Assembly: GCA_965370805.1 (NCBI GenBank)
Contig: CBDUVZ010000091.1
Span: forward strand, 1 to 12,196
Direction of reading: 5' to 3'
DNA length: 12,196 bases
Source of the DNA: CBDUVZ01 sp965370805
GTDB lineage: Bacteria > Hydrothermota > Tepidihabitantia > Tepidihabitantales > Tepidihabitantaceae
A model generated the notes under the pieces. That model did no database searches. It was not told the origin of the DNA and saw only the letters and a list, made by a program, of their open reading frames with translations. Below, piece by piece: positions 6,053 through 12,196 of the stretch. The translations under genes were made by a program, and so were the position numbers. The stretch's first letter is position 1; each line of letters opens with the position of its first letter.

Positions 6053-9022
6053 GTGAATACTCCTGACCAGCTCGCGGCTCTTGTCCGGCTCTTCGCTTCT
6101 CACCCGGTGCTGACCGCGCTGGCGGGCAAAGCAGCCACCGGCGAGCCGGTTTCGATTACCGGCGTTGCGAATGCGGCCCGCTCCCTGCTTGCGGCTGAAC
6201 TCGCCGCCCGATTGCGCCGGCCGATCGCCCTGGTCCTTTCTCAGGACGACGACGTCAATCCGGTGCTGCGCGATCTCGCGTCGGCCCGACCGGAGATTCA
6301 TTCGCTTGCTTTCAATCCACTCACCGCCACAATGCCCGGCGGTGCATCGCTGGCCGCGGACGACAAGCCGGCCGTAATCGTCGGCAGCCGGAACTCGCTC
6401 GAAAACCCGGCCCCGAACCCGGCGGAACACGACCGCCTTGTCCGCACAATCGACCTGAACGAAACACAGACAATCGCAGCTCTGCTGGAATGGCTCGACG
6501 AAGCCGAGTACGAACGGGTTGACCTCGTGACCGAACCCGGCGAATTCGCCGCGCGCGGCGGAATCGTCGACCTGTTCCCGGAAGACGCCGGGCAACCTGT
6601 CCGGGCCGAGTTCCTGGACGACGAAGTCGTCTCCCTGCGCACGTTTGACCCTCTTTCGCAGCGGTCGACCGGGCGAGTCGAATCGCTCTCCTTCCGGACG
6701 CGCCGCGCGCTCGCACCTTCCGACCACTTTGCGTCGGAACTCCTGCCCCGTTCGGCAGTCGTCATCAGTGAGACCCCGTTGAAAGGCATCGGCACGTCGG
6801 TCATGCTCGTTCCCGATGCTGAAGCGGACCTGGACCTGGGTTGCACGCCCGCGCCCCGCTATCTCGGCAACTTCGGACTGCTGCGCCCTCTAATCGACGC
6901 GCCCGGGCATCGCTACTTCATATCCGGCAGCACCGAAGAGAGATGCAAGAGACTCCGTCGCCTGCTCGGACCGACTCCTTCGTATCTTGACTGCGGGTTG
7001 AGCGCCGGATTCACCGACTCGCGGACCGGCTACACGGTGCTGACCGAACTCGAACTCTACGGCACGCCCGGCCACCGAGTCACCCGGGCCCGCTTCAAAG
7101 GACTGCCGGTGGACAACCTGGTCACACTTCGGCCCGGGGACTACGTTGTCCACGTCGATTACGGTATCGGGCTCTTCGAGGGCACGCGGCGCATCACGCA
7201 CGGACCGACGGACAAGGACTGCCTGGTTCTGCGCTTCGCTGCCGGCGACCGGGTCTACGTCCCGGTTGAGAACCTGGGTCTGGTCGACCGCTACGTCGGA
7301 GCCGGTACCGAATCGGTCAGGCTGGACCGGCTCGGCGGAATAACCTGGCTCGCAGCCAAAGCGCGGGCCGCCCGCGCCAGCGCGGACTACGCCGAGGAAC
7401 TGCTGCAGATACAGGCCCGCCGCGCCGAAGCGAAAGGCGTCTCCTTTCCGCTGGATGGACAGTGGCAGGACGAACTGGCGGCGTCATTCCCCCACGACGA
7501 AACCCCGGGCCAGATCGAAGCCATGACCGCGGTCAGACGCGACATGGAAAAAGGCCGACCGATGGACCGGCTGGTCTGCGGCGACGTCGGATACGGCAAG
7601 ACCGAAGTCGCGCTGCGCGCCGCGCTCAAAGCGGTCGTCGGCCTGAAGCAGGTCGCGATGCTCGTGCCGACCACCATTCTCTGCTATCAGCACTACGCCA
7701 CGTTCCGGGATCGGCTCAGGCCGTTCCCGATCCGAATCGAGATGCTCTCGCGACTCACATCCCCGGCGCACCGGCGCCAGGTACTCGCCGACGTGACCGC
7801 CGGCAGAGTCGACATCGTCATCGGCACCCACGCCCTGCTCGGTCCCGGAGTCAAGTTCCGGGAACTCGGCCTGCTCATCCTCGACGAGGAACAGAAATTC
7901 GGAGTTCGCCAGAAAGAACGCATCAAGCAACTGCGAACATCTGTTGACGTGCTCATCCTGACCGCCACCCCGGTGCCGCGCACGCTGTACATGGCGATTG
8001 CCGGATTGCGCGACATATCCACCATCCACACACCGCCGCCCGGCCGGCGCGAAGTGCTGACCGAAGTCGCACCGTGGACCGACAGCCTGGTTGTCAAGTA
8101 CGTCGAACGCGAACTCAGCCGGGATGGCCGGGTCTTCTTCGTCCACAACCGCATCCAGACCCTTGCCGCGACCACCCGCAGACTCGAACGCCTGTTTCCG
8201 GGAACCGACATCGCCGTCGCCCACGGCCGGATGCCCACGCGGGACCTTGAGCAGACGTATCTCGACTTCGCCGCCGGCAGGCACCAGGTCTTCCTGTCGA
8301 CTGCAATCATCGAGTCAGGCCTGGACATGCCCAATGTCAACACCATTATCGTTGACCGCGCCGACCGGTTCGGCCTCGCGGACCTGCACCAGTTGCGCGG
8401 ACGCGTCGGCCGTTCCGGACGGCAGGCGTACGCGCTGTTCGTAGTCCCGGTACGCAAAGAAATCACTCCCGAAGCCCGCAAGCGCCTGTCCGCCCTGCTC
8501 GCCTACTCGAGACTCGGGTCCGGTTTCAAACTGGCTTTGCGCGACCTGGAAATCCGCGGCGCCGGAGACCTGCTTGGTACCCGGCAGCATGGCCAGGTCG
8601 CTCGCGTGGGGCTCAATCTCTATGCCCGGATGCTCCGGGAAGCCGCATCCCGGATCAAAGGCGAGACGACAAACCCGGAGCCGGAACTGAAGCTGGAAAT
8701 CAACGCATTCCTGCCGGACAGCTACATCCCCGATTCGTTCGAGCGGGTCGCCCTGTATCGCCGCCTGCTCGGTCTCGAAGCTGAAGCGGAACTCGACGAA
8801 TTCAGAACCGAACTCAGCGACCGTTTCGGTCGCTACCCGCCGGCGGCCGAGAACCTGTTCAAGATTGCGCTGGTGAGAATCAGGGCGCGCAAACACGGCC
8901 TGTTGCAAGTCACGCTCAAGGACGGCAAAGCGACACTGGTCGCGCCCGAGAAAACCTTCACCTTTGACAGCGAAATCGACGGGCTACTCGCCCGCCTGGC
9001 CGGCAACAAAATCCGGGTCTAG
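6053..9022 (+). CDS. mfd: Transcription-repair coupling factor Mfd
   Basis: Mfd is a DNA translocase that removes RNA polymerase stalled at lesions and recruits UvrA for nucleotide excision repair. The 989-residue product shows a UvrB-like N-terminal module (about 20-330, with EPGEFAARGGIVDLFP near 165), the CarD-like RNA-polymerase interaction domain (from about 357, LRPGDYVVHVDYGIGLFEG), and the RecG-like translocase: Walker A GDVGYGKT (510-517), DEEQ box (611-614), motif III TATPVPRT (from 637) and motif VI QLRGRVGRSGR (from 780). The C-terminal TRCF domain (about 875-975) contains the usual FLPDSYIPD and LYRRL motifs. The E. coli protein has 1148 residues; most of the shortage lies before the RNA-polymerase interaction domain. 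The GTG start at 6053 is chosen because the family N-terminus begins here; it has no ribosome binding site. The last 39 bp overlap the convergent tsaE. Confidence 0.96.
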   Translation: MNTPDQLAALVRLFASHPVLTALAGKAATGEPVSITGVANAARSLLAAELAARLRRPIALVLSQDDDVNPVLRDLASARPEIHSLAFNPLTATMPGGASLAADDKPAVIVGSRNSLENPAPNPAEHDRLVRTIDLNETQTIAALLEWLDEAEYERVDLVTEPGEFAARGGIVDLFPEDAGQPVRAEFLDDEVVSLRTFDPLSQRSTGRVESLSFRTRRALAPSDHFASELLPRSAVVISETPLKGIGTSVMLVPDAEADLDLGCTPAPRYLGNFGLLRPLIDAPGHRYFISGSTEERCKRLRRLLGPTPSYLDCGLSAGFTDSRTGYTVLTELELYGTPGHRVTRARFKGLPVDNLVTLRPGDYVVHVDYGIGLFEGTRRITHGPTDKDCLVLRFAAGDRVYVPVENLGLVDRYVGAGTESVRLDRLGGITWLAAKARAARASADYAEELLQIQARRAEAKGVSFPLDGQWQDELAASFPHDETPGQIEAMTAVRRDMEKGRPMDRLVCGDVGYGKTEVALRAALKAVVGLKQVAMLVPTTILCYQHYATFRDRLRPFPIRIEMLSRLTSPAHRRQVLADVTAGRVDIVIGTHALLGPGVKFRELGLLILDEEQKFGVRQKERIKQLRTSVDVLILTATPVPRTLYMAIAGLRDISTIHTPPPGRREVLTEVAPWTDSLVVKYVERELSRDGRVFFVHNRIQTLAATTRRLERLFPGTDIAVAHGRMPTRDLEQTYLDFAAGRHQVFLSTAIIESGLDMPNVNTIIVDRADRFGLADLHQLRGRVGRSGRQAYALFVVPVRKEITPEARKRLSALLAYSRLGSGFKLALRDLEIRGAGDLLGTRQHGQVARVGLNLYARMLREAASRIKGETTNPEPELKLEINAFLPDSYIPDSFERVALYRRLLGLEAEAELDEFRTELSDRFGRYPPAAENLFKIALVRIRARKHGLLQVTLKDGKATLVAPEKTFTFDSEIDGLLARLAGNKIRV

Positions 9023-9430
9023 GCCGGTAATCTCGATTCTCCGGGCCGTACCCTCCAGCTCAAGCCGCACGCTGATTACTTGCTCCGGATACGACTGTCC
9101 GGCCCGGTCCGCCCACTCAACCAGGCACACTCCACCCCCCTCAAGGTAGCCGTCGAACCCGATCTCTCGCAGTTCCTCGGGGTCGGCAACCCGGTACAGG
9201 TCGATATGGTAGACCGGAATCCGACCTTCGTACTCGGTGACAATGACGAACGAAGGACTCTTGACGACCTCCATGACACCGAGACCCCGAGCAATCCCCT
9301 TGATCATCGTAGTCTTGCCTCTGCCCAGGCCGCCGTAGAACGCCACGACGTCCCCGGACCCGAGGCGTTCGGCAAGACTGCGGCCGAGACTCACTGTCTC
9401 GGCCGCAGTTGCAGTACGAAAAACGGACAC
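8984..9430 (-). CDS. tsaE: tRNA threonylcarbamoyladenosine biosynthesis ATPase TsaE (YjeE)
   Basis: TsaE is the ATPase that works with TsaB and TsaD to place threonylcarbamoyl on A37 of ANN-decoding tRNAs, in the cytoplasm. The 148-residue product has normal family length. Visible motifs are Walker A GGLGRGKTT (33-41, Lys39), the SPSFVIVTEY segment (58-67, the SPTF motif of the family), VYHIDLYRV (73-81, with the conserved Asp77) and LVEWADRAG (103-111, Glu105-Trp106). The start is GTG at 9430, 3 nt after the thiolase stop, with no convincing Shine-Dalgarno, so translation is probably coupled to the thiolase gene. The stop lies inside the 3' end of mfd on the opposite strand. I saw no terminator for this operon. 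Confidence 0.95.
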   Translation of the reverse strand: MSVFRTATAAETVSLGRSLAERLGSGDVVAFYGGLGRGKTTMIKGIARGLGVMEVVKSPSFVIVTEYEGRIPVYHIDLYRVADPEELREIGFDGYLEGGGVCLVEWADRAGQSYPEQVISVRLELEGTARRIEITGLDPDFVAGQAGE

Positions 9431-9433
9431 CGC

Positions 9434-10630
9434 TCAGAGCAATTCGATGCTCATCGCGGTAGCCTCGCCTCCACCCAGGCAGATGGCTGCCAGACCCTTA
9501 CTCAAACCCCGGTCCTGCAGGGCGTGAATCAGCGTGACCAGTATCCGGGCTCCGGAACAGCCGACCGGGTGGCCCATCGAAATACCGCTGCCATGGACGT
9601 TCACCTTTCCCAGGTCCCAGCCCAATTCCTTACTGTCGGCCAGGAACTGGGACGCGAACGCCTCGTTCAACTCGATCAGGTCGAAGTACCCGACGTCAAC
9701 GCCCTGGATTTCCAGCAGGGTCTTGACCGCCTTGACCGGCGCGTAGAAAAGCATCTTCGGCTCGACACTACCGGTGCTGTAGGTCACGACCTTTGCCAGC
9801 GGCTTCAGTCCCTTCTCCTTGGCGTAGGCTTCGCTTGACACCACCAGCGCCGCCGCACCGTCGTTGATCGATGAAGCGTTGCCGGCCGTCACGGTCCCAT
9901 CCTTGCTGAACACCGCCCGCAACTTGGCCAGCTTCTCCAGTGCCGCGTCGGCACGAGGTCCTTCATCGGTGTCAATGACTTTCGGGTCTCCCCGACGCTG
10001 CGGCACCTCGACCGGTACGATCTCCTTCTTGAACTTACCGGCCTTGATTGCGGCAATTGCCTTCTGGTGGCTACCGAATGCCCACTTGTCCTGCTCCTCG
10101 CGCGTGATGCCCGAATTGCTGGCTGTGAAATCGCCGAGCTCGCCCATGTGCACATCGCCGAAATAGTCCCAGATTCCGTCATAAATCATGCCGTCCTGCA
10201 GCTTCGCATCGCCCATCTTCTGCCCGGTTCTGAGCCGCTTCAGGTAGTACGGCACATTGGACATCGACTCCTGGCCCCCGGCGACAACCAGCTTCGCATC
10301 CCCGGCCTTGATCATCTGGCACGCGAGCGAAACCGCGAGCATTCCGGAACCGCACACCTTATTCACAGTCAAGGCCGGGACCTCGGGTGAAAGACCGGAA
10401 TGAATCGCCGCCTGACGCGCCGGAGCCTGGCCGATGCCCGCCGGGCAGACATTACCCATGATTACGCCGTCAACGTCCGCCGCGGCCGCACCCGAACGCT
10501 TCATCGCCTCCTTGATTGCGATAGCCCCGAGGTCCGGGGCGCGCAGCGACGCAAGCCCGCCCAGGAATCTCCCGACCGCAGTCCGAACAGCACCAAGGAT
10601 AACCGTTTCCTTTGCCTTGCCAATTGTCAT
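9434..10630 (-). CDS. Acetyl-CoA C-acetyltransferase (thiolase family)
   Basis: Thiolases condense two acetyl-CoA to acetoacetyl-CoA or cleave 3-ketoacyl-CoA. The 398-residue product has the standard length and all catalytic elements: nucleophile Cys93 in NKVCGSGM, the NEAFA loop (Asn322), His354 in GHPVGCSGAR, and Cys384 in the CLGGGEA motif. Position 358 is Cys where many biosynthetic thiolases have Ala. Overall form resembles the AtoB/PhaA/ThlA group rather than SCP2-type thiolases; the physiological direction cannot be read from sequence. It lies 18 nt after the enoyl-CoA hydratase gene and is followed by tsaE after 3 nt. The ATG at 10630 is preceded by AAAGGA. Confidence 0.95.
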   Translation of the reverse strand: MTIGKAKETVILGAVRTAVGRFLGGLASLRAPDLGAIAIKEAMKRSGAAAADVDGVIMGNVCPAGIGQAPARQAAIHSGLSPEVPALTVNKVCGSGMLAVSLACQMIKAGDAKLVVAGGQESMSNVPYYLKRLRTGQKMGDAKLQDGMIYDGIWDYFGDVHMGELGDFTASNSGITREEQDKWAFGSHQKAIAAIKAGKFKKEIVPVEVPQRRGDPKVIDTDEGPRADAALEKLAKLRAVFSKDGTVTAGNASSINDGAAALVVSSEAYAKEKGLKPLAKVVTYSTGSVEPKMLFYAPVKAVKTLLEIQGVDVGYFDLIELNEAFASQFLADSKELGWDLGKVNVHGSGISMGHPVGCSGARILVTLIHALQDRGLSKGLAAICLGGGEATAMSIELL

Positions 10631-10638
10631 CTCCTACA

Positions 10639-10644
10639 TCCTTT
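10639..10644 (-). promoter_or_regulatory. Ribosome binding site of the thiolase gene
   Basis: On the minus strand, AAAGGA lies 8 nt before the ATG, within the 18-nt gap after the hydratase stop. A second AGGAG abuts the ATG directly and is too close to be used. Confidence 0.65.
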
Positions 10645-10648
10645 CGGT

Positions 10649-11428
10649 TTATTGCGTCTCGCGCCATTCCGCGTTTCTTTTCTCAAGAAACGCCCTGGTT
10701 CCCTCAGCCGGCTCGCCGCTGGCGAAACACACGCTGAAGGCCTCGATCTCGTACGAACACCCGGTGGTCAGGTTCGAATCCAGTCCGCGGTTCGTGACCG
10801 CCTTGGCCAGCCTGACTGCCGTCGGCCCGTTGGCGATTATCGCCCGCGCCATCCCGGTCACTTCCTCAATCAGCTTGTCCGCGGGAACCACCCGGTTCAC
10901 CAGGCCGATGCGCAGCGCTTCGGTCGCGTCAATCGTCGCCGCGGTAAACACAAGCTCCTTGGCGACTCCCGGCCCGCACAACCTCGCCAGCCGCTGGGTG
11001 CCGCCGAAACCGGGAATCAACCCCAGCTTCAACTCGGGCTGGCCAATCTTGGCCCTATCCGCCATCACCCTGATATCGCACGCCAGCGCAATCTCGCACC
11101 CGCCGCCGAGCGCATAGCCATTGATGGCGGCAATCACCGGCCGCTCGATATCGGCAATCCTCGCCATCGCCCGGTGGCCGTTGCGGGCGAACTCCCGCGC
11201 CTGCAGCGGAGTGAAATCCTTCATCTCCGCGATGTCGGCCCCGGCCACAAACGCCTTACCCTCACCGGTCGCCACAATCACCAGCACGTCCTTCTGCTTC
11301 TCGAACCAGTCGAACGCCTGCTCGATCTCAAGCACGGTTTCGGTATTGAGGGCATTCACCGGCGGGCGGTCGAACCGCAGCCAGCCGATGCCGTCTTCAC
11401 TACTGACCTTCAGATTCTTGAACTCCAC
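10649..11428 (-). CDS. Enoyl-CoA hydratase (crotonase family)
   Basis: The enzyme hydrates trans-2-enoyl-CoA to 3-hydroxyacyl-CoA, in fatty acid or butyrate-type acyl-CoA metabolism. The 259-residue product has normal length. The CoA-binding and oxyanion-hole elements are seen at GKAFVAGADI (57-66) and NGYALGGGCE (103-112). Glu112 and Glu132 (in GQPELKLGLIPGFGG) match the two catalytic glutamates, which are also 20 residues apart in rat crotonase; their presence argues for a true hydratase rather than a divergent crotonase-fold isomerase. The start is GTG at 11428, with AGGAGGT just upstream. It is the first gene of the operon with thiolase and tsaE; no 3-hydroxyacyl-CoA dehydrogenase or acyl-CoA dehydrogenase gene is in the window. 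Chain-length specificity is unknown. Confidence 0.95.
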   Translation of the reverse strand: MEFKNLKVSSEDGIGWLRFDRPPVNALNTETVLEIEQAFDWFEKQKDVLVIVATGEGKAFVAGADIAEMKDFTPLQAREFARNGHRAMARIADIERPVIAAINGYALGGGCEIALACDIRVMADRAKIGQPELKLGLIPGFGGTQRLARLCGPGVAKELVFTAATIDATEALRIGLVNRVVPADKLIEEVTGMARAIIANGPTAVRLAKAVTNRGLDSNLTTGCSYEIEAFSVCFASGEPAEGTRAFLEKRNAEWRETQ

Positions 11429-11431
11429 AGT

Positions 11432-11438
11432 ACCTCCT
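11432..11438 (-). promoter_or_regulatory. Ribosome binding site of the enoyl-CoA hydratase gene
   Basis: On the minus strand, AGGAGGT ends 3 nt before the GTG at 11428 and supports that non-ATG start. Confidence 0.8.
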
Positions 11439-11480
11439 GAATATGCTCAACTGCAGGAACCGACCAGCACAGGGAACTGA

Positions 11481-11508
11481 ATACTAGGAAAAACCCGGCC
11501 CGGGTCAA
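11481..11508 (-). promoter_or_regulatory. Promoter of the hydratase-thiolase-tsaE operon
   Basis: On the minus strand, TTGACC (11508-11503) and TAGTAT (11486-11481) are separated by 16 nt, the same spacing as the promoter at 5742. Transcription would start near 11474, leaving a leader of about 46 nt. No operator or riboswitch fold is evident in the leader. Confidence 0.68.
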
Positions 11509-11545
11509 GCCGGCATAGCCACTTCCGTAGCCTACCGCCTTCGTC

Positions 11546-11577
11546 ATTGCGAGGCGGCTCTGTGCTGCCGTGGCAAT
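11546..11577. repeat. Imperfect hairpin repeat, ATTGC...GCAAT type
   Basis: ATTGC (11546-11550) pairs with GCAAT (11573-11577), and GGCGGC (11553-11558) pairs with GCTGCC (11564-11569) through one G-T wobble, leaving a TCTGT loop. The opening CGTCATTGCGAGG looks like a dispersed palindromic intergenic repeat that I recall from several bacterial genomes, but I could not check this. Confidence 0.6.
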
Positions 11578-11588
11578 CTTCCGCCATG

Positions 11589-11640
11589 TGGAGTGCGACA
11601 ACTCCGTTGTTGCATGCAATGTAGGAAACATCGCACTCCA
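11589..11640. repeat. 52-bp element bounded by perfect 10-bp inverted repeats
   Basis: TGGAGTGCGA (11589-11598) and TCGCACTCCA (11631-11640) are perfect reverse complements, 52 bp end to end. The interior holds a smaller ACAA/TTGT hairpin and TGCATGCA. There is no coding capacity; it could be a small non-autonomous element or a REP-like palindrome. Confidence 0.7.
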
Positions 11641-11734
11641 AAAACAGATTCCAATCTGCAACTTGAAATGCGGACTTCCGGCCCTCATCTGTGTCTATCT
11701 GTGTTCATCCATGGTTCATTCCGGCCCGCTTCCT

Positions 11735-11768
11735 CATTCTGCATTCTGCACTCTGACTTCTGACTTCT
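11735..11768. repeat. Degenerate heptamer tandem array
   Basis: Units CATTCTG, CATTCTG, CACTCTG, ACTTCTG and ACTTCT follow each other without gaps, period 7. Confidence 0.8.
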
Positions 11769-11796
11769 CCGACCGTGTTTATCTGTAGTCTACTTC

Positions 11797-11830
11797 CTCA
11801 TTGGTCATTGGGACTTGCTCATTGGTCATT
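11797..11830. repeat. 13-bp direct repeat, spacing 21
   Basis: CTCATTGGTCATT occurs exactly at 11797-11809 and 11818-11830, separated by GGGACTTG. Confidence 0.85.
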
Positions 11831-11835
11831 TCCTG

Positions 11836-11979
11836 CTTGGCGGCCTTGGCGGCTATTCCTTCTGCCTTCTGCAATCTACAATCTGAAATCTCAAATCTGC
11901 AATCCGCCCTCTTGGTGCCTTGGTGTTTAGTCCTCTCCGCTCCGGTACTCAACCTTGGCGTTCTTGGCGGCCTTGGCGG
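11836..11979. repeat. 17-bp direct repeat pair, CTTGGCGGCCTTGGCGG
   Basis: Exact copies lie at 11836-11852 and 11963-11979. Each copy is internally a doublet of TTGGCGG, and a further related CTTGGCG lies at 11954-11960. Confidence 0.85.
11871..11904. repeat. Short AATCT-word array
   Basis: Successive variants of AATCT or AATC with 2-4 nt spacers (CAATCTACAATCTGAAATCT and onward to CAATC) form a degenerate tandem of about 7-8 nt. Confidence 0.65.
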
Positions 11980-12022
11980 TTATCTCTTCCTGCCTGGGGC
12001 TCTTGGTGCCTTGGTGTTTAGT
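11909..12022. repeat. 23-bp exact direct repeat pair
   Basis: The same 23 bases, beginning CTCTTGGTGCC and ending GTGTTTAGT, occur at 11909-11931 and 12000-12022. Their flanks differ, and the 17-bp word lies between them. Confidence 0.88.
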
Positions 12023-12085
12023 TCTTCCTTCTCGCAACACCCGAAACCACCCAAATATAACACCCGAAATCCACATCTGACCCGA

Positions 12086-12102
12086 CCCCGGGGAACGTCC
12101 CC
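12086..12102. repeat. G/C palindrome GGGGA-ACG-TCCCC
   Basis: GGGGA (12090-12094) and TCCCC (12098-12102) flank ACG and overlap the palindrome CCCCGGGG (12086-12093). The minus-strand form GGGGACGTTCCCC resembles REP-like intergenic palindromes; no transposase is in the window. Confidence 0.55.
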
Positions 12103-12128
12103 TGTCGCCCCCAATTTCGCCCCGAACT

Positions 12129-12196
12129 ACGTCGCCAAAGCCGTCGCCAATCACGTCGCCAACCACGTCGCCAATCACGTCGCCAACCACGTCGCC
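12129..12196. repeat. 12-bp tandem array, at least 5.7 units, open at window end
   Basis: Units based on ACGTCGCCAAYC start at 12129, 12141, 12153, 12165, 12177 and 12189. The last complete units alternate between AATC and AACC endings, giving a 24-bp higher-order period. A minus-strand frame through it reads a GDV-rich repeat, but the array continues past the window, so its full extent is unknown. Confidence 0.88.

Larger units (their letters stand above)
11509..12196. other. Gene-free, repeat-rich intergenic region
   Basis: I see no credible coding sequence in these 688 bases. Short open frames here translate the repeats themselves. The region is made of two inverted-repeat elements at the left, then a series of short word-like direct repeats that are purine-rich on the minus strand, a G/C palindrome and a 12-bp tandem array reaching the window end. 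No tRNA or other RNA fold was recognised. Confidence 0.75.

Noticed and set aside
9080..9838. Plus-strand open frame of 252 residues opposite tsaE and thiolase
   Set aside because: Antisense to two well-supported genes, with no domain or ribosome site.
10400..11440. Long plus-strand open frame (346 residues) opposite the enoyl-CoA hydratase
   Set aside because: Arg/His/Pro-rich antisense shadow produced by codon bias; the minus strand encodes two complete enzymes with all catalytic residues.
11927..12190. Minus-strand frame beginning with GDV repeats and running into Lys/Ala-rich sequence
   Set aside because: It translates the 12-bp tandem array and the 23-bp and 17-bp words; no ribosome site and no domain. 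It could only be revived by sequence beyond the window.
12129..12196. CRISPR array
   Set aside because: Units are 12 bp with no unique spacers and no cas genes nearby.
5847..12196. Common origin of the GTCGCCAA in the lysine-rich gene and in the terminal 12-bp array
   Set aside because: The shared stretch is only about 8 bases and is explained by Val-Ala-Lys codons in the gene; chance is sufficient.

Overview
The window looks like a chromosomal segment of a GC-rich, diderm, probably uncultured bacterium. The first two genes are typical of lineages with a type IX-like secretion apparatus: a giant extracellular repeat protein ending in a YPNPF-type C-terminal domain, then a PorV/UPF0164-like outer-membrane barrel. 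Together with the repeat-rich intergenic DNA at the right end, this suggests the FCB neighbourhood or a candidate phylum such as WOR-3 (Stahlbacteria). That placement is an inference from gene style, not a phylogenetic result.

Layout. Positions 2-3844 (+) hold the 3' part of a very large secreted protein: seven complete CARDB-like repeats of 103-104 residues plus a partial one cut by the window edge, three larger domains of about 125 residues with Asp/Asn-rich loops, and a C-terminal sorting-type domain. Positions 4056-5639 (+) encode the PorV-like barrel, which carries two regulatory-like beta-sandwich domains and an acidic Pro/Glu tail. Positions 5742-5980 are a compact independent unit: promoter, strong ribosome binding site, a 45-residue protein that is 58% lysine, and a strong rho-independent terminator. 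Positions 6053-9022 (+) encode a short version of Mfd, the transcription-repair coupling factor, possibly from a leaderless mRNA. A minus-strand operon (11428 down to 8984) reads enoyl-CoA hydratase, acetyl-CoA acetyltransferase (thiolase), then tsaE, and its last gene overlaps the 3' end of mfd by 39 bp.

The rightmost ~690 bp (from about 11509) has no credible gene. It is a patchwork of two inverted-repeat elements, a heptamer array, short words repeated 13, 17 and 23 bp exactly, a GGGGA-ACG-TCCCC palindrome and a 12-bp tandem array running off the window end.

How the genes relate. The first two genes plausibly form a secretion pair (cargo and outer-membrane carrier). Mfd and the lysine-rich protein both concern DNA but have separate promoters. 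The crotonase and thiolase are two steps of the four-carbon acyl-CoA pathway (beta-oxidation or butyryl-CoA formation); tsaE, a tRNA-modification gene, appears to share their transcript. The most unusual features are the lysine-rich mini-protein, the near-invariant 312-nt coding repeat and the word-mosaic intergenic region.
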